In this document: positions 44,981-56,681 of the stretch, one piece after another
Layout: every line of letters starts with the position of its first letter
How positions within the stretch are numbered: the first letter of the stretch is position 1
Source: Ignelater luminosus
Taxonomy: Eukaryota > Arthropoda > Insecta > Coleoptera > Elateridae
Assembly (NCBI GenBank): GCA_011009095.1
Contig: VTPC01090603.1
Span: 95,989-159,988, forward strand
Length of the DNA stretch: 64,000 bases
Direction: 5' to 3'
Notes under the pieces: model-generated
Seen by the model: the letters and a program-made list of their open reading frames with translations, nothing else
The model's database searches: none
Told to the model about the DNA's origin: nothing
Program-made: the position numbers and the translations under genes

Positions 44981-45520
44981 AGGCCAAAACCCATGATGAA
45001 AAGAGTGCTCACAAAGTTTTTCTGTAATTCGATTAAAACTCAAATCTCTTTACAAGAATTGTCTGGTGCAAGTTATGCAGATGCCACCTTTTTCTACCCA
45101 AAATAACCTTAGTATTTCTAGGTTATTCAAAGCATTTCAAATACATCTTCACTGACAAATACTAAATGGGACTGATTTTGCAGTCATCTCGAATGATAGA
45201 AAACCCATTCTCATTCACCCAAAATAACTCATATTTTCTCGTAATGTTTAGAATACACGGAGGGATTGATTGTCTTGTCATCACTTTCAGTATTTTAAAA
45301 GTTAATCGTTTTGGGGACTACATACTATGTCTCCTCCTAAACAGAACAACTATTGGTTCGAATTTTCGAAAAAATCTGTAGGGTCCTTTATTAATTAGAG
45401 TAGTTTCTACAAAGAATAGTTGCATATAAACAAAGCTATCAAAAACCGATCAATTCATCAACGCAAACGGATTTTTATCCAACCCATTGGTGGATCTAAC
45501 ATGTCAACTCATTTGTGAAT

Positions 45521-45546
45521 CTAACCTATCCATTCGGATAGGTTAG
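45521..45546. other. Perfect 11-bp stem-loop
   Basis: CTAACCTATCC, loop ATTC, GGATAGGTTAG. It lies in a short run where AACCCATT(T/C/G)G words recur (45480-45600). It could be a small palindromic repeat. No T-run follows that would suggest a terminator. Confidence 0.6.
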
Positions 45547-47932
45547 TAAAATCAATCAACCCATTCGGCCCGAACAGAGTTTCAACCCATTTGCTAGTTA
45601 GGTTTCAATCTTCTCGCTCTTCATCAGCCAATGTTTAAATGAAACAGCAGTAGAGTATTCTAAGGGCAGATAATGTCTAGAAGTTACTTAACAGTTTCGT
45701 GGCACATTCACAATTTATACTATTTGACGTACTAATTTAACAAGCTTAGAAAGAATTGAGGGGCTGGCGAACAAGTTGGACAAGACCACTTGCCTAATAT
45801 AAGAGCGTGTACTTCAATGTTTTAGCGAATACATAATGGGCTGACTATGTTCACCTGATTTATCTTGGAAGAAAATGTTATTAGTGATTACATTTACCGA
45901 TTAATTCTTTTAGTAATTTAAGTCGGAAATGATGAAGAAAAAACAAAGAAACACTAGAGAATAAAACGAAAAATATTTAGTAGTTACAATAAAACCTAAT
46001 CGTCTAATCAACACGTTTATTTCAATTTGTACTGCGGAAATTTAACCACACGCCGTTTTATTCACTTTAAAAATGATTGGATGTAAATAAGCCACACGTT
46101 GCCGACAACTGATTTACATATTACGCAAATTAAGATTATTATAGTTTTATTGAACAAAATAGATACTAAAGAAACTGTTTTTAAATGGTAGATTGTTAAA
46201 GCTGTTCCAATATTAAATATCGGCTCGTACCATTTGTGAGAACGAGGAATTAATTGGCAATTCATGACAGAGGGAGAAAATATTATTTATTCTTGAAGAG
46301 CATAATCATTCATCCACGAAATGCATGCACAATAATTTCTCTTCTTACCTGAATATCATTTTCTAAAAGTCGGGACCTGACAGAAACAAGGAATTCTCTG
46401 ACACAATATCACTAAAGCAGACGATGGGTCTTCAAATTTTTTATTTACAGCCACCTTACTTATGTTTATGTAATACCACACATCATTTTAGAAATATATG
46501 ATGATATATAGTGTATGTACGCATTTAGTTTCTACAAGACTTAACACTAGCGTAGTGTAAAGAGAAGTTTTGGACAGGGCGAACTCGTTTTCACAATCTT
46601 AACGCTTTGATGATTTTCTAATCTTCAAAGCTGATTAAATTTGAGCTTGATTTGAAAGACGTTCGATTTGAAATTGTAATTGGAATATTAATATTAAATA
46701 AGCTGATCTGGCTTGTTGAGAATCTTGTTAAATGTATCTCAGATTATGACAGAGATTAGCTTTTTTCTTCGAATGCTAATATAGCCTATTTGAATTTCTA
46801 TCACTTTTCTTCTTTTTCCAATATGTGCAATGCAATAAAAGCATCAGTACTACGGATTTCTGGATTTATTGAAATTAATATTAAAATACAATTTACGATC
46901 ATAACCAACTAAACCGAAAGAAATCTAGTGATAAAGAACTCTTTTATTATTATTAGTAATGAAGAAAAGCCTGAGTGTTAGTTTCAAATCAACTTGAGAT
47001 AAAAACAAATGATTCACTAGCAATCACGTTTATTACTCGAAATGAATATGCTTATTTAAACATAATAGTATTCTTGTTTGGATATGCTTGATGGATATTT
47101 AATGCGTTTCGCTATTCCATTTCATTACTTATTACAGATTTAAAAGCCCTTAATAAATTAGTTCGTATCAATTTTAAATTACTACCAGCTCTATCGATAC
47201 ACGCACAATAATTTTTCTTTTGTGATTTTTCGATTTCAACAGAAATATAGTGATGAATCAAAATTCTTTTCTTCCATTCTGAAATTCTAATTCATAACCG
47301 TCTGAAGTTTACAAAGATATGAGCACGACAATACATTAAATTTTATTCTCCTGAAGAAGTCACGTAATTGTTCAAGCACTCCTATCTTCAAATAAAACAT
47401 TTAGTTTCCCTAATGAAAATCAGGTACTGAATTTTAATCGATGCATAATTTACAAGAGAGGAAGGAATGCCTTTTCAACGACTACACGACAAATAAGTTG
47501 GCTACGATATTTGTCGTTGGAATTACTAAGATACCTGTTAAATCAACAAACTAGACATTTTGCTCCTTTGTGCTGGGAAGAGTGTAGGAAAGGGTCTGAA
47601 TTAACTAACTTAGTACAAAGTAAGACAACCTGGAGTAATTTTAAAGAGATAACCCATCTGAGGATTCAATGTCAAACCAGAATAACAGATTTAACAGACT
47701 TACCCAGTACTTCATAAGGCATTTTTGTTTTGATTTAAGATGAAGTTGCAAATAATTAACAAAAGGTTGACCCTAACGTGTTCATCTACTAGCTTAGTTC
47801 CTTCTTACAATAAATTAACTGTAGAGCTTAGAACTTTGATCAGAAACAAACCTTTCAGTAGTTTAAGATATTTAAAAGTAGCTGCAGTTACTAGAAATTT
47901 AATCTACTTTTTACTTTTTTGCACTATTTATA
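45547..47932. other. AT-rich DNA, no supported gene
   Basis: No conserved frame, RNA gene or inverted-repeat pair identified. Confidence 0.4.
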
Positions 47933-48753
47933 CAGTGTGTCCACATTTCGATGCTCACTATTGCAATCTCGGAAATTGTGAGAGATACGAAGTCGGTTAA
48001 ATTAGAAAAGATTTGGCTATTTTGGAGATCAGTTTATGATGATGAAATGAAATTATCTTATTTTTTTTTAAATAAAAAGCATTTCCCACTTAGTGTGCCA
48101 TTGCTTTAAACATATGAAAATCATTGATTTTTGTCAGATAAATTACATTTGTTATGTAACAGTTGCTGAAACAAAACAAAAGACGCTTTTAAGATGCTTT
48201 CCTGAGCATTCACAGATAGCATCAAATAAGACGCTAAAGCCCCATAAAAGCGTATTTATTTTGTTTCAGCAATTTTTGCATAACAAATGAATTTCTTTGA
48301 TAAAACTCCACGACTTTGTGTGTTAGTTGTCATGGCACACTATGATGAAAAATGATTTTCACTTCATAACTCAGTAAAACAAAACAATAGCTATGTCAAA
48401 CCACGTATCACTGAAAAGCATTTAAGGCGTGCAGTTCAGTAATATGGAAATCAAGTAGCCGTTCCATTAGAAAAAATTTGGATTTACGTTTCACCGCCGA
48501 AGTAAAACAAAAGACAATTGCGAAAATAATTTTTTTGTGTTTCGGAGTAAATTCTCTAAAACACCCTCTTTGCTGTTTTTTCTATCTCTATTTCGTTTCT
48601 AGCAAATATTTAGTAAGCCGTGAACTTTTTTAAAAAACAAAAGCATAAGTAAACTGATCTACAAAATAGCTAAATCTTTTCTAATTTAACCGACTTCGTA
48701 TCTCTTACGATTTCCGAGATCCCAATAGTGAGCATCGAAATGTAGACACACAG
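47933..48753. mobile_element. 821-bp MITE with 104-bp inverted ends
   Basis: The left end 47933-48036 (CAGTGTGTCCACATTTCGAT onward) and right end 48650-48753 are inverted copies with roughly ten differences. They share GAGATACGAAGTCGGTTAAA and TTAGAAAAGATTT. TA flanks both ends (47931-47932 and 48754-48755). The interior holds a second inverted repeat (48146-48191 against 48245-48289) with further pairing outward to AGTGTGCCAT / ATGGCACACT at 48092 and 48332. No transposase is encoded. Confidence 0.85.
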
Positions 48754-48810
48754 TATATAGAAAACACTTAGTCTGTTCGCGTCTTCAAGATCTCAGAGGA
48801 TTAGCACATT

Positions 48811-48971
48811 ATGATATTCCTAGTCTTCAGCAAAGCATTCGACACTATCAATCACGAATTAAACAAAAGTTTTAAAGTAGCTGATAATAATGGACAATAA
48901 TATTATCTATGCCTGTTGAAGTTACCAGTGGGATACCACAAGGGTCTGTACTTGGTCCGCTATTGTTTACC
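48811..48971 (+). pseudogene. Reverse transcriptase fragment, non-LTR type
   Basis: MIFLVFSKAFDTINHELN (48811 onward) is motif A of Jockey-like reverse transcriptases, normally FLDFSKAFD; the catalytic aspartate is valine here. VTSGIPQGSVLGPLLFT (48921-48971) is the next conserved block. The interval between them is shorter than in complete enzymes and the frame changes, so there is an internal deletion. No YADD box or flanking domains were found. It lies 58 bp beyond the 821-bp MITE. Confidence 0.8.
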
Positions 48972-49406
48972 ACAGACCAGTAGGTTTGTGTGACTGCTTG
49001 TAGTATTCAAATTGATCAAACAGTTAGTGTTTTGACAAACAACTTAAAATGTACCTTATCAAAGTTTCCCCAAAAAGGATTTCTCCATTTTTGAACTTAT
49101 CTAAATTCTGAATTTTTCTGTTAGGTAAAAACCAAGTAAACAAAGGTTATTTCATAGTTTCCTACTGCTTTTGATTGGAACACAATCCCCAATTATGTAA
49201 GGGTCAATCCGTATACATTTCTACGAAATCTAAACATGCATTCATCCAGACCCGAACGGTGTAGATAACAACAATTATCAAAACCTACTCGATTTTTATT
49301 TTTAAATTGATATTTCACAGTTTCAAAGATACCGTGCGCCTTACCACACGGATACGAGATGGGATAGAGAGTTCCAGTTTGAGACACTGTGTTCAAGGTA
49401 GTCTTA

Positions 49407-49568
49407 GATACAGCGAGATCGAAAAAAATCCTATGGATTTATTAACGCATGTCTGTTCCTAATCAAAATGTATTTAGCGATGAGAATTCTTTAATGTGCC
49501 ATAAAGATTTTAATTAGAAAGACATGAGTCAATAAATCCATAGGATTTTTTTTCGATCTCGCTGTATT
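49407..49568. mobile_element. 162-bp MITE with about 50-bp inverted ends
   Basis: GATACAGCGAGATCGAAAAA at the left end pairs with the inverse of TTTTTCGATCTCGCTGTATT at the right end, continuing through AATCCTATGGATTTATT. TA flanks both sides (49405-49406 and 49569-49570). The central loop is about 60 bp and AT-rich. Confidence 0.8.
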
Positions 49569-52500
49569 TACCAAAGCTATTACGCAATCTCCCTGGTCTA
49601 CTGCCTTTGAATATCAGAACGCATCTATATAATCTAAATGCGAAGCCGTATACATTTCTACAGAGTTGAAATACGTATTCAGTTCAGGCACTAACGATAT
49701 ACAAAGTAATTTTTTGAAGAGGGTTTGGGTATCGTCCTACGTTAAGTTACATTAACAGACTGTGCATAATTTCACAGATATAAAGCTTAAATGATTAGAG
49801 TCCCGCAGGCATAACTGATTTAATAATTTTGATTTTGGCCACTTTTAGCTCCAAAATAACTAACTTTGTAGCCGCCTTTGACAACAAATGATGGAAAACA
49901 TAACCTTCAAACTTTAAAAAGGTATGTCCAAGTCATTCCTATTCGCACAATTCAAACTGTTGGATTTCCATAGCTAGGTCTCTTCTAAAAGCAACTTAAG
50001 CAGATTATGTCTAGATTGTTTCAGTTGTAGACCTTTCAAATCAAGATTAGGCTGTTTCTTTTAATTGTTGTAGCACAAAATGCAAAGTTCTCTAAAACGG
50101 CACCCACTTATTCTAACTCTGATAGTATAGGTCTTCTGTTAATGGAATTTAATGTAAATCGATTCTCTTTATGTTCACCTATTATACCTTTCAAAAGAAA
50201 AAGAAAGAAGTTAAGAATCACCCTGTAGGTGTCAACAAATCTCGAAGTCTACTACATTACTGACATGTATTGAAAAGTACTGACAGAGAGACGTGTGGTG
50301 CTGACCCAACGCTGCTACCATCAATCCTTACTTATTATTAATTTCTAGTAGCTCAATAACATCAATAGTTCAGTCTGTGTGTTATAAAGTACACATCGTT
50401 ACAAGTTTCTTTTAAACGGGAAAAAATATGAGCAAATTCTGAAACGTCAAGGTAGATGACCCACAGCAATGTAAAGTAGCTAAACTCAGCAAGTAGACTG
50501 ATAGCTTGTTAGCTATAGCTTAACTACTTTATAGAAAACTGCAGCTTACTTACTTTTGCCAAATAGCCCCAATTCTACTACATATTTACCTTTCCACACG
50601 AGTTTTAGAGAAGAGTAATTTGTTTACGCATACCCTTTAATCGCACTTCGAGTATGATTGAGATGTCAGTCTGTAGAATGCTGTATTTATAGACGGAAAC
50701 AAAGACCAAACCTAACAGAACTTTACTTACACCCATGTAGGTATTACCATCAGAATTTCCTGATTCGTTTGAGAATATTGCTATAGATTTTGACTTGATG
50801 ACATAGAACACCCTAAATTCCAAAACTCAAAGTAAAACCTTCATTTGTTCAAAGTTGAACAGTTGCTGTTGGGTATTAAGTTTTCTGCTTCCAACTGCAG
50901 ATTCGTTACCTTTTTTTTTTTGTTAACCGAGATCTTCCTCTGTTACTTTTCAACCAAGGCGATACTGAATGGTGAAATTAATGAAATCTTGAATGAAATA
51001 ATGTTTGCATTATTCATTGACATCAATCACGTTTTGCTAACCACATAACCACATATAGCGATTAAATTTGTTTCATCTTTGTTTTAGTTTCTCGGCAATT
51101 AAATTGAAATGCCAAGATTCATTTGCTAACCTTCATGGTAGTGTTGGCATTGTATAAATTGCTGAAAATGTTAAATATATCTAGGTTATTTCTGACATTC
51201 TTTGGAAACGTTTTTGAAGATTTAGGATTAATAATTCTTGTTACTATGATTCAATGCGGCTTTATAACTGACAAAATAGATAAAAGCTATGTAGTAAAAT
51301 CTGAAGGAAGTTTTGATCTTATAAATTGGAGGTAATAACAAAGACAAATTTCTTCATTATTTTTACAACATCGCCCGTGCTAATTAATCATTGAGTTTCG
51401 TGAAAAACACAAAATATAAATGTCGTCTAGATAAAAAAATGAAGATAGTTAAGGAAGTATGCAAACTATTTCTAAATGCTAATTGCTTGTGAACTCCAAA
51501 ACAACCGACCGGCTATTTATTCATGCACTACTGGCATCAGTAATATAACTGCCTCTTTTTTAGAAGAAAGAATGTGTCGTTACCATATTTAGATAATACC
51601 ACTTCTGGAATATTTTTATTTAAGATTATTTATTTACATTTCTTTCAGATTCTTAACGATAAATGCCAACGAATATCAAAATATTTCGATTATAAAATAG
51701 AAACAAAAATAATTTTCAATTTAAAAATAAACAAGAACGCAAAAAAGAGATCTAATGAAAACATAAACAAATAAACCAAATCACCTTTTACTTTTGCAGT
51801 AATATTATATATAATCCAATCGTAAACGAATTCCATTCAGCAAATACACTGTAAAATTCACAGAAAAAGCACACAAAATACAAATATGCACTACGTACTA
51901 GGCGACATCCAACAGCACCACTCTTGTAACGCACCAAAAAATGTTCCCATGCAAAATTGTAACACCACTTTGGAAAGTTCTTAGAAAACATAAAATAATA
52001 CTCCTCTTTGCGTGCAGTAAACCGTTGGACTGAAACAGAACCCGACTTGAACCGACTAAGATTATCCGAACTCAACAGGTGGCCATGTTTTTAAAAGCTG
52101 GAGGGAGTGAATTTTACTCACTCGGTCGGGTTCCTCTTTTGTCCTCGTTGCAGTTTAGAAGATTTATAATATTATATTTTATATATCTTTCCTCAAAATG
52201 GAAACAAACAGCGCCGGAACTAGTTCCCTTCACAATCTAATTATTGCACCCCTACTGTTACTGTTATCATTTTAAAATAATAGCAGGGGTTTTATTTCAA
52301 TTGTTATCATTTATACTGCAGTAACTTAATTGTTTTCTAGTACTTGAATGTAACGAAGGGGTTAGGGCAGATAATTTTGTGGCATCCCGCATGAATTCTT
52401 CCTAAGTACGCTACTGGTACTTTTTATAATTCTCCACTGCTATTCAATTAACTTGCCGATGCGGGACTCCTCAACTCTAGAACAAGATTAATTTGCATTA

Positions 52501-53450
52501 AATGGATATTATTTATTTCATTTAGGACTTTTTTTGTTGAACATAAAAATTTATTACCTATACAGGGTGTTCAGTAATTAAATAGAGCGTGTGATCTATT
52601 GCTTTTTTATTGATCTGAGGGTTGTTAAACTACCCTTTATAGTAGGTTTTTTTTAGTAGGTACTCATGAATAATCATACACTTGGCAAATAACAGCTCGA
52701 AAATAAAACGATATTCTACTTTCTTCTTGTTATCCCGTTTCACAACGTAACAAGTGACTTTACGACTTCGATTTTGTACCTGACAACTAAACTTTCATTA
52801 ACTGTAAGTTTCCTTTATAAATTTATAATCTATTCTTAGACATCAAAAGTTATTAAGGATTCCCTATTAGCGAAATTCCAACATGTAAAGCTACTTGTAG
52901 TATTGTGAAATGCCACAAAGTGGTTCCATACATTATTGACATCAATTATCATTTCAATTCTTGCTTAATTAATTAGTTTTCAAACTAATATAGATACAGA
53001 TAGATATACAGAAACAAAAAACATGACAGCAGTAGTATCTATTGGGGACCTTCTACAATTTGGGACTTTGTCTAAGTGACTGGTTTTAAATACATAGACT
53101 CCCACGATCGCTTCTCCATAGAATTATCATTTCCCAGAATATTACGTTCAAGGTTCTTAAGTGGTCACAATTGGATTTTTCTAAATTCTAGATATTCCTA
53201 CCGAGAATGAAACCTAGGTATATGGTTCGTGAGTCGACCACTTTTATCCACTGGAACAAAATGGAAAATAATTCATTCAAATAGACTACCAATAGAAATT
53301 TTTTTGTGGTGTCCCGATTTTGAAAATTTAGATTTGGATACTTAAAGCAGAAGTATTTTACACGCTGTATTTTTTACAGAAAGAACAGCAGATGCAGCCA
53401 ATATTTTTACTGGGGGACATCTAAATCTCCCAGCTTAATATAACAATATA
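49569..53450. other. AT-rich DNA with two hydrophobic open frames
   Basis: Plus-strand frames at 50845-51048 and 51123-51335 are rich in F, L, I and V and contain likely membrane segments (FVTFFFLLTEIFLCYF; LFLTFFGNVFEDLGLIILV). They could be exon pieces of a chemoreceptor-like protein, but no diagnostic TYhhhhhQF ending is present and the match is impressionistic. ATACAGGGTGTTCAGTAATT at about 52561 resembles a lone transposon end. Nothing else was seen. Confidence 0.25.
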
Positions 53451-54743
53451 CGAGGGTGGTCTGAAAAGTTTCCGACCTAACAAAGATACAAGACATTTTT
53501 TCTGAAAATTTTTTTTTATTTTTCAACATAGTCTCCTTGTAACTCTACACACTTCTCCCAGCGATGCTCCCATCTCTGTAACCCGTCCAAATAGTACTCG
53601 GCATTTTTCTCTGCAAAATAATTGTTCACGAAGGTGATTGCCTCTTCATTTGACGAAAATCTTTGTCCTCCGAGCGCAATTTTTAGATGAGGGAACAAAA
53701 AGAAGTCGCTTGGGGCTAGATCTGGTGAGTAAGGCGGATGGTCAAGCAGTTCAAACCGTAATTCGTGGATTTTCGCCATGGCAACCGCTGAGGTGTGAGA
53801 CGGTGCGTTGTCTTGGTGAAACAGGATTTTCTTTTTCTGCAAATGTAGCTGTTTTTTCGCAAGTTCTGCCTTCAGCTTGTCAAGTAATGATGCATAGTAT
53901 GCTCCTGTAATGGTTTTTACTTTCTGAAGATAATCGATTAAAATAACTCCATGACTATCCCAAAAAACAGTCGCCATCACTTTCCCAGCCGAAAAAACAG
54001 TTTTTGCTTTTTTTGGAGCCGGTTCCTCCTTTGCAGTCCACTGTTTGGACTGTATTTTTGTTTCGGGCGTATAATGGTGTATCCAAGTTTCATCTACAGT
54101 AATTAATCGGCGCCAAAACTCGGATTTATTTCGCCTAAACTGCGCCAAAAGAGCGTTGGAAATATTCATTCGAACACGTTTTTGGTCTAACGTGAGCAAA
54201 CGCGGCACCCAACGCGCGGACAGTTTTCTCATGCCTAAATGTTGATTTAATATGTGACAAACACGTTCTTTTGACACGTTCATAACCTCTGCTATCTCTC
54301 TCACTTTAATTCGGCGGTCGTCTAGCACCATTTGGTGAACTTTGGCGATGTTTTCGTCGGTAGTTGCAGTTTTTGGACGTCCCGAACGTTCATCGTCACC
54401 CAAGCTCTTACGGCCACGTTTAAATTCAGCAGTCCAAAATTTCACTATGGTAAATGATGGTGCAGAGTCCCCATACACAGAATCCAACTCATCTTTTATT
54501 TGCGAAGGCGTATTGCCTTTCAAAAACAAATATTTAATGACAGCTCGATACTCGATTTTGTCCATTTTCACAAAAAAACTTACATCAAATCACACAAACG
54601 ACTGTTACATAAAAACTGCGCGTCCAAAATGGCTGACACTTTGGTGAGTAACTGTCAACAGATGAACAACGAAATTCAATACCTTTTATTTACGAGTGCT
54701 GCCATCTTCACATTGAGGTCGGAAACTTTTCAGACCACCCTCG
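53451..54743. mobile_element. Complete mariner element, 1293 bp, perfect ends
   Basis: The 28-bp ends (53451-53478 and 54716-54743) begin CGAGGGTGGTCTGAAAAGTT and are perfect inverted copies. TA duplications lie at 53449-53450 and 54744-54745. One uninterrupted transposase frame fills the minus strand. The identical ends and intact gene indicate a young insertion. Confidence 0.97.
53516..54571 (-). CDS. Mariner transposase, apparently intact (351 aa)
   Basis: This is a nuclear cut-and-paste transposase for the surrounding element. Residues 1-115 form the paired helix-turn-helix DNA-binding part, with ERSGRPKTATTDENIAKVH as the linker. WVPRLL at 121-126 matches the mariner WVPHEL signature. 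Catalytic residues are D160 (TVDETW), D254 (FHQDNAPSH) and D289 (YSPDLAPSD), with 34 residues between the last two. The frame has no stop, frameshift or missing block, and 351 aa is a normal family length. Two ATG codons begin the frame (residues 1 and 3); the leader from the right end is about 170 bp either way. It differs clearly from the other intact transposase at 10111-11163 in both protein and terminal repeat, so it is a separate lineage. Confidence 0.96.
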   Translation of the reverse strand: MKMDKIEYRAVIKYLFLKGNTPSQIKDELDSVYGDSAPSFTIVKFWTAEFKRGRKSLGDDERSGRPKTATTDENIAKVHQMVLDDRRIKVREIAEVMNVSKERVCHILNQHLGMRKLSARWVPRLLTLDQKRVRMNISNALLAQFRRNKSEFWRRLITVDETWIHHYTPETKIQSKQWTAKEEPAPKKAKTVFSAGKVMATVFWDSHGVILIDYLQKVKTITGAYYASLLDKLKAELAKKQLHLQKKKILFHQDNAPSHTSAVAMAKIHELRFELLDHPPYSPDLAPSDFFLFPHLKIALGGQRFSSNEEAITFVNNYFAEKNAEYYLDGLQRWEHRWEKCVELQGDYVEK

Positions 54744-54745
54744 TA

Positions 54746-55103
54746 TAACTAGATGTTATCACCTCATAGCTCCAGAATTTCTATTTTAAAATGTTTTTTG
54801 CTTATTTTCTGAAAGAGAAGATCAGATTACAAACCTATGGTTATATTTTTTAATATTTTTGTCTTTGCCCATACATTTACACCAGTGGACACTTTTGCAA
54901 AATTTGTTGCATTTGACATTAAGTTCCAATTTTAAGGAATTATAACTATAAATTAAATATTCTAGCTACATCAGTTTCAAAGTTATGTCTTTCTGTAATT
55001 GTGAATTTGAAACTAAAACTTAGAAAAAATGTACAAAAATTGTTCTGCAACACAAAGACATGGCAGTGAAGTTTTATTTAACTCACTTCACAAATCACAT
55101 ATT
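54746..55103. other. Spacer, no supported feature
   Basis: AT-rich. CCAGTGGACACTTTTGC at about 54890 weakly resembles CGAGTGGCAT... (inverse) near 56920 and might be a decayed end of the Tc1 element that follows. This is not good enough to call. Confidence 0.3.
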
Positions 55104-56681
55104 TTAATATTTTGTAGGGTATCTTTTCGATTTTATTACCACCTTAATCCTCCGGGACAGTGAGTCTACTAAACTTTCGTTATTACTTCGAACTAAGCTT
55201 GATTGATAGCCTCAATCAGCTCTGCTTGTTACTCGATTTTTGTCGTCGAGCTAACACTTTCAGCCATTATCAGAGATTTTTAATTCGGTTTAGATCAGGA
55301 CTGCTCCTTGGCCAAGGCAAAACGTTGATGTGGTGGTCACCCAACCTTTTCATACTGCTTTTGGAAAGGTGGTACGGTACACCAATTTGCTGGAAAATGC
55401 ACCCCTGAGGTTCGCTTTCAAACAAATCGTTGACAGTGGGTAGTAGTTTGGCTTCTAGAACCTCATCCTGATACTTTTTTGCGATGATTCTGTCTTCCAC
55501 CACATTTAAATTTGGATTTCGCAGAACGCCGCAGAGAAAGTTCCATCTAGTGATATTACATTCTCTACTATCTTTGTAATATTATTATCTTTCGTCTAAA
55601 TAAATTAAACTTGAGCGATTATATTTGTTTGATTCATGTCACGGCCTCCAGCAACTGCAGGCCAATAATGGTCCCGCCAACCCCTTTTTCTCTGATCTCG
55701 TATATGTATTTATTACTAAGGGGGAAGACACACAGAGCCGCAGAGATTTTCTCTACCGTACTGCTTCCTTCGCCCTTCCTAATCTATTCTCCCAAATAAC
55801 ACCACCTCTGTTATCACGTCTTTGCACCCATTCTTTTTAATTAATTATGAATCGTCTTTCCAGACATATTCCGTCCCTTTTCTGTTAAGCTGACCTGAGC
55901 GGCCTGGATTTACGCTTCGTTAGGATACCGTGCCTAACGCCTCACCGCCGGCGAACGAAACGTATCTAGATGGAAGGGCCCGTATAATAACGACGGGCGA
56001 AATAATTCGTTCCTGTACCAAAGATTCCGCATCCATACAAGCCCCATGGCAGCCCTCTTACTCGGGCAAGGTAGCTCGACAGACGTCCGCGGCAAGTATG
56101 ATTTTTTATAATCAATTTTTCAGTCATGATGAGTAGAACGAGACAAAAAAGGTGTGTTAGCCATCTTAAGAGCTTCCTATTACTTTATTTACTTATATTC
56201 TAACATTTCATTCGTTATTTGTATTTGATTCCGCTACAGTCAGTTGCCCAACACCGTCGTGACATGCAAGCCCACACCGTTACTGCTTCCTAAAATGCTA
56301 ATTCGAGTCTCGTCACTTCAGATTACTTTTTCCCAGTCATCTTGAGTTCAGTCTTTGTATGATACAGCCCAATCCACCCGTTTTTGTTTTTGTTGTTGAT
56401 TGAAGTACGGCTTTTTTCTGCGTACTCTTACTCGCAAACTATTGTCGCATAACTTTTGCTTGACCATTCGGTCAGACATTTTCACTCCCGGCCTTTTTAA
56501 AATATTACTGATATCTTTTGAGGTTTTTCTCACAAATTGTAATGTCACTTTTGGTTTTCGGCCGTTTCAGATTTAGTCTCGTCGTAGCGTTTGCAAACTT
56601 TTCTTACGTATAGCCTTCTTCGCGTAGAATTTCCGCTTTACTTCTATTACTTGGCGACCAGTCAACACACTTTGGAGACAT
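55104..56681 (-). pseudogene. Tc1-type transposase, interrupted and decayed
   Basis: From ATG at 56681 the minus strand reads MSPKCVDWSPSNRSKAEILR, then after stops ISNILKRPGVKMSDRMVKQK and RRKKPYFNQQQKQKRVDWA (56500-56360), which are the N-terminal DNA-binding half. Next is DDWEKVI.SDETRISI with the first catalytic aspartate (about 56340-56295) and VWACMSR. The C-terminal half restarts at 55503: VEDRIIAKKYQDEVLEAKLL, IFQQIGVPYH and VLPWPRSSPDLNRIKNL, then KAELIEAINQ-like and KRYPTKY before TAA at 55104-55106. The second catalytic aspartate (QQDNAPPH) is isoleucine and the final glutamate (NPIE) is lysine. The span of about 1.58 kb exceeds the usual 1.02 kb because roughly 500 bp of unrelated sequence lies between the halves. 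Confidence 0.8.
55600..56110. other. GC-richer block inside the Tc1 relic, origin unknown
   Basis: This interval separates the two halves of the transposase and is richer in G+C and CpG than either side (for example GCCTCACCGCCGGCGAACGA). No frame or motif was recognised. It is probably a later insertion, but I could not find its terminal repeats or a target duplication. Confidence 0.4.
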
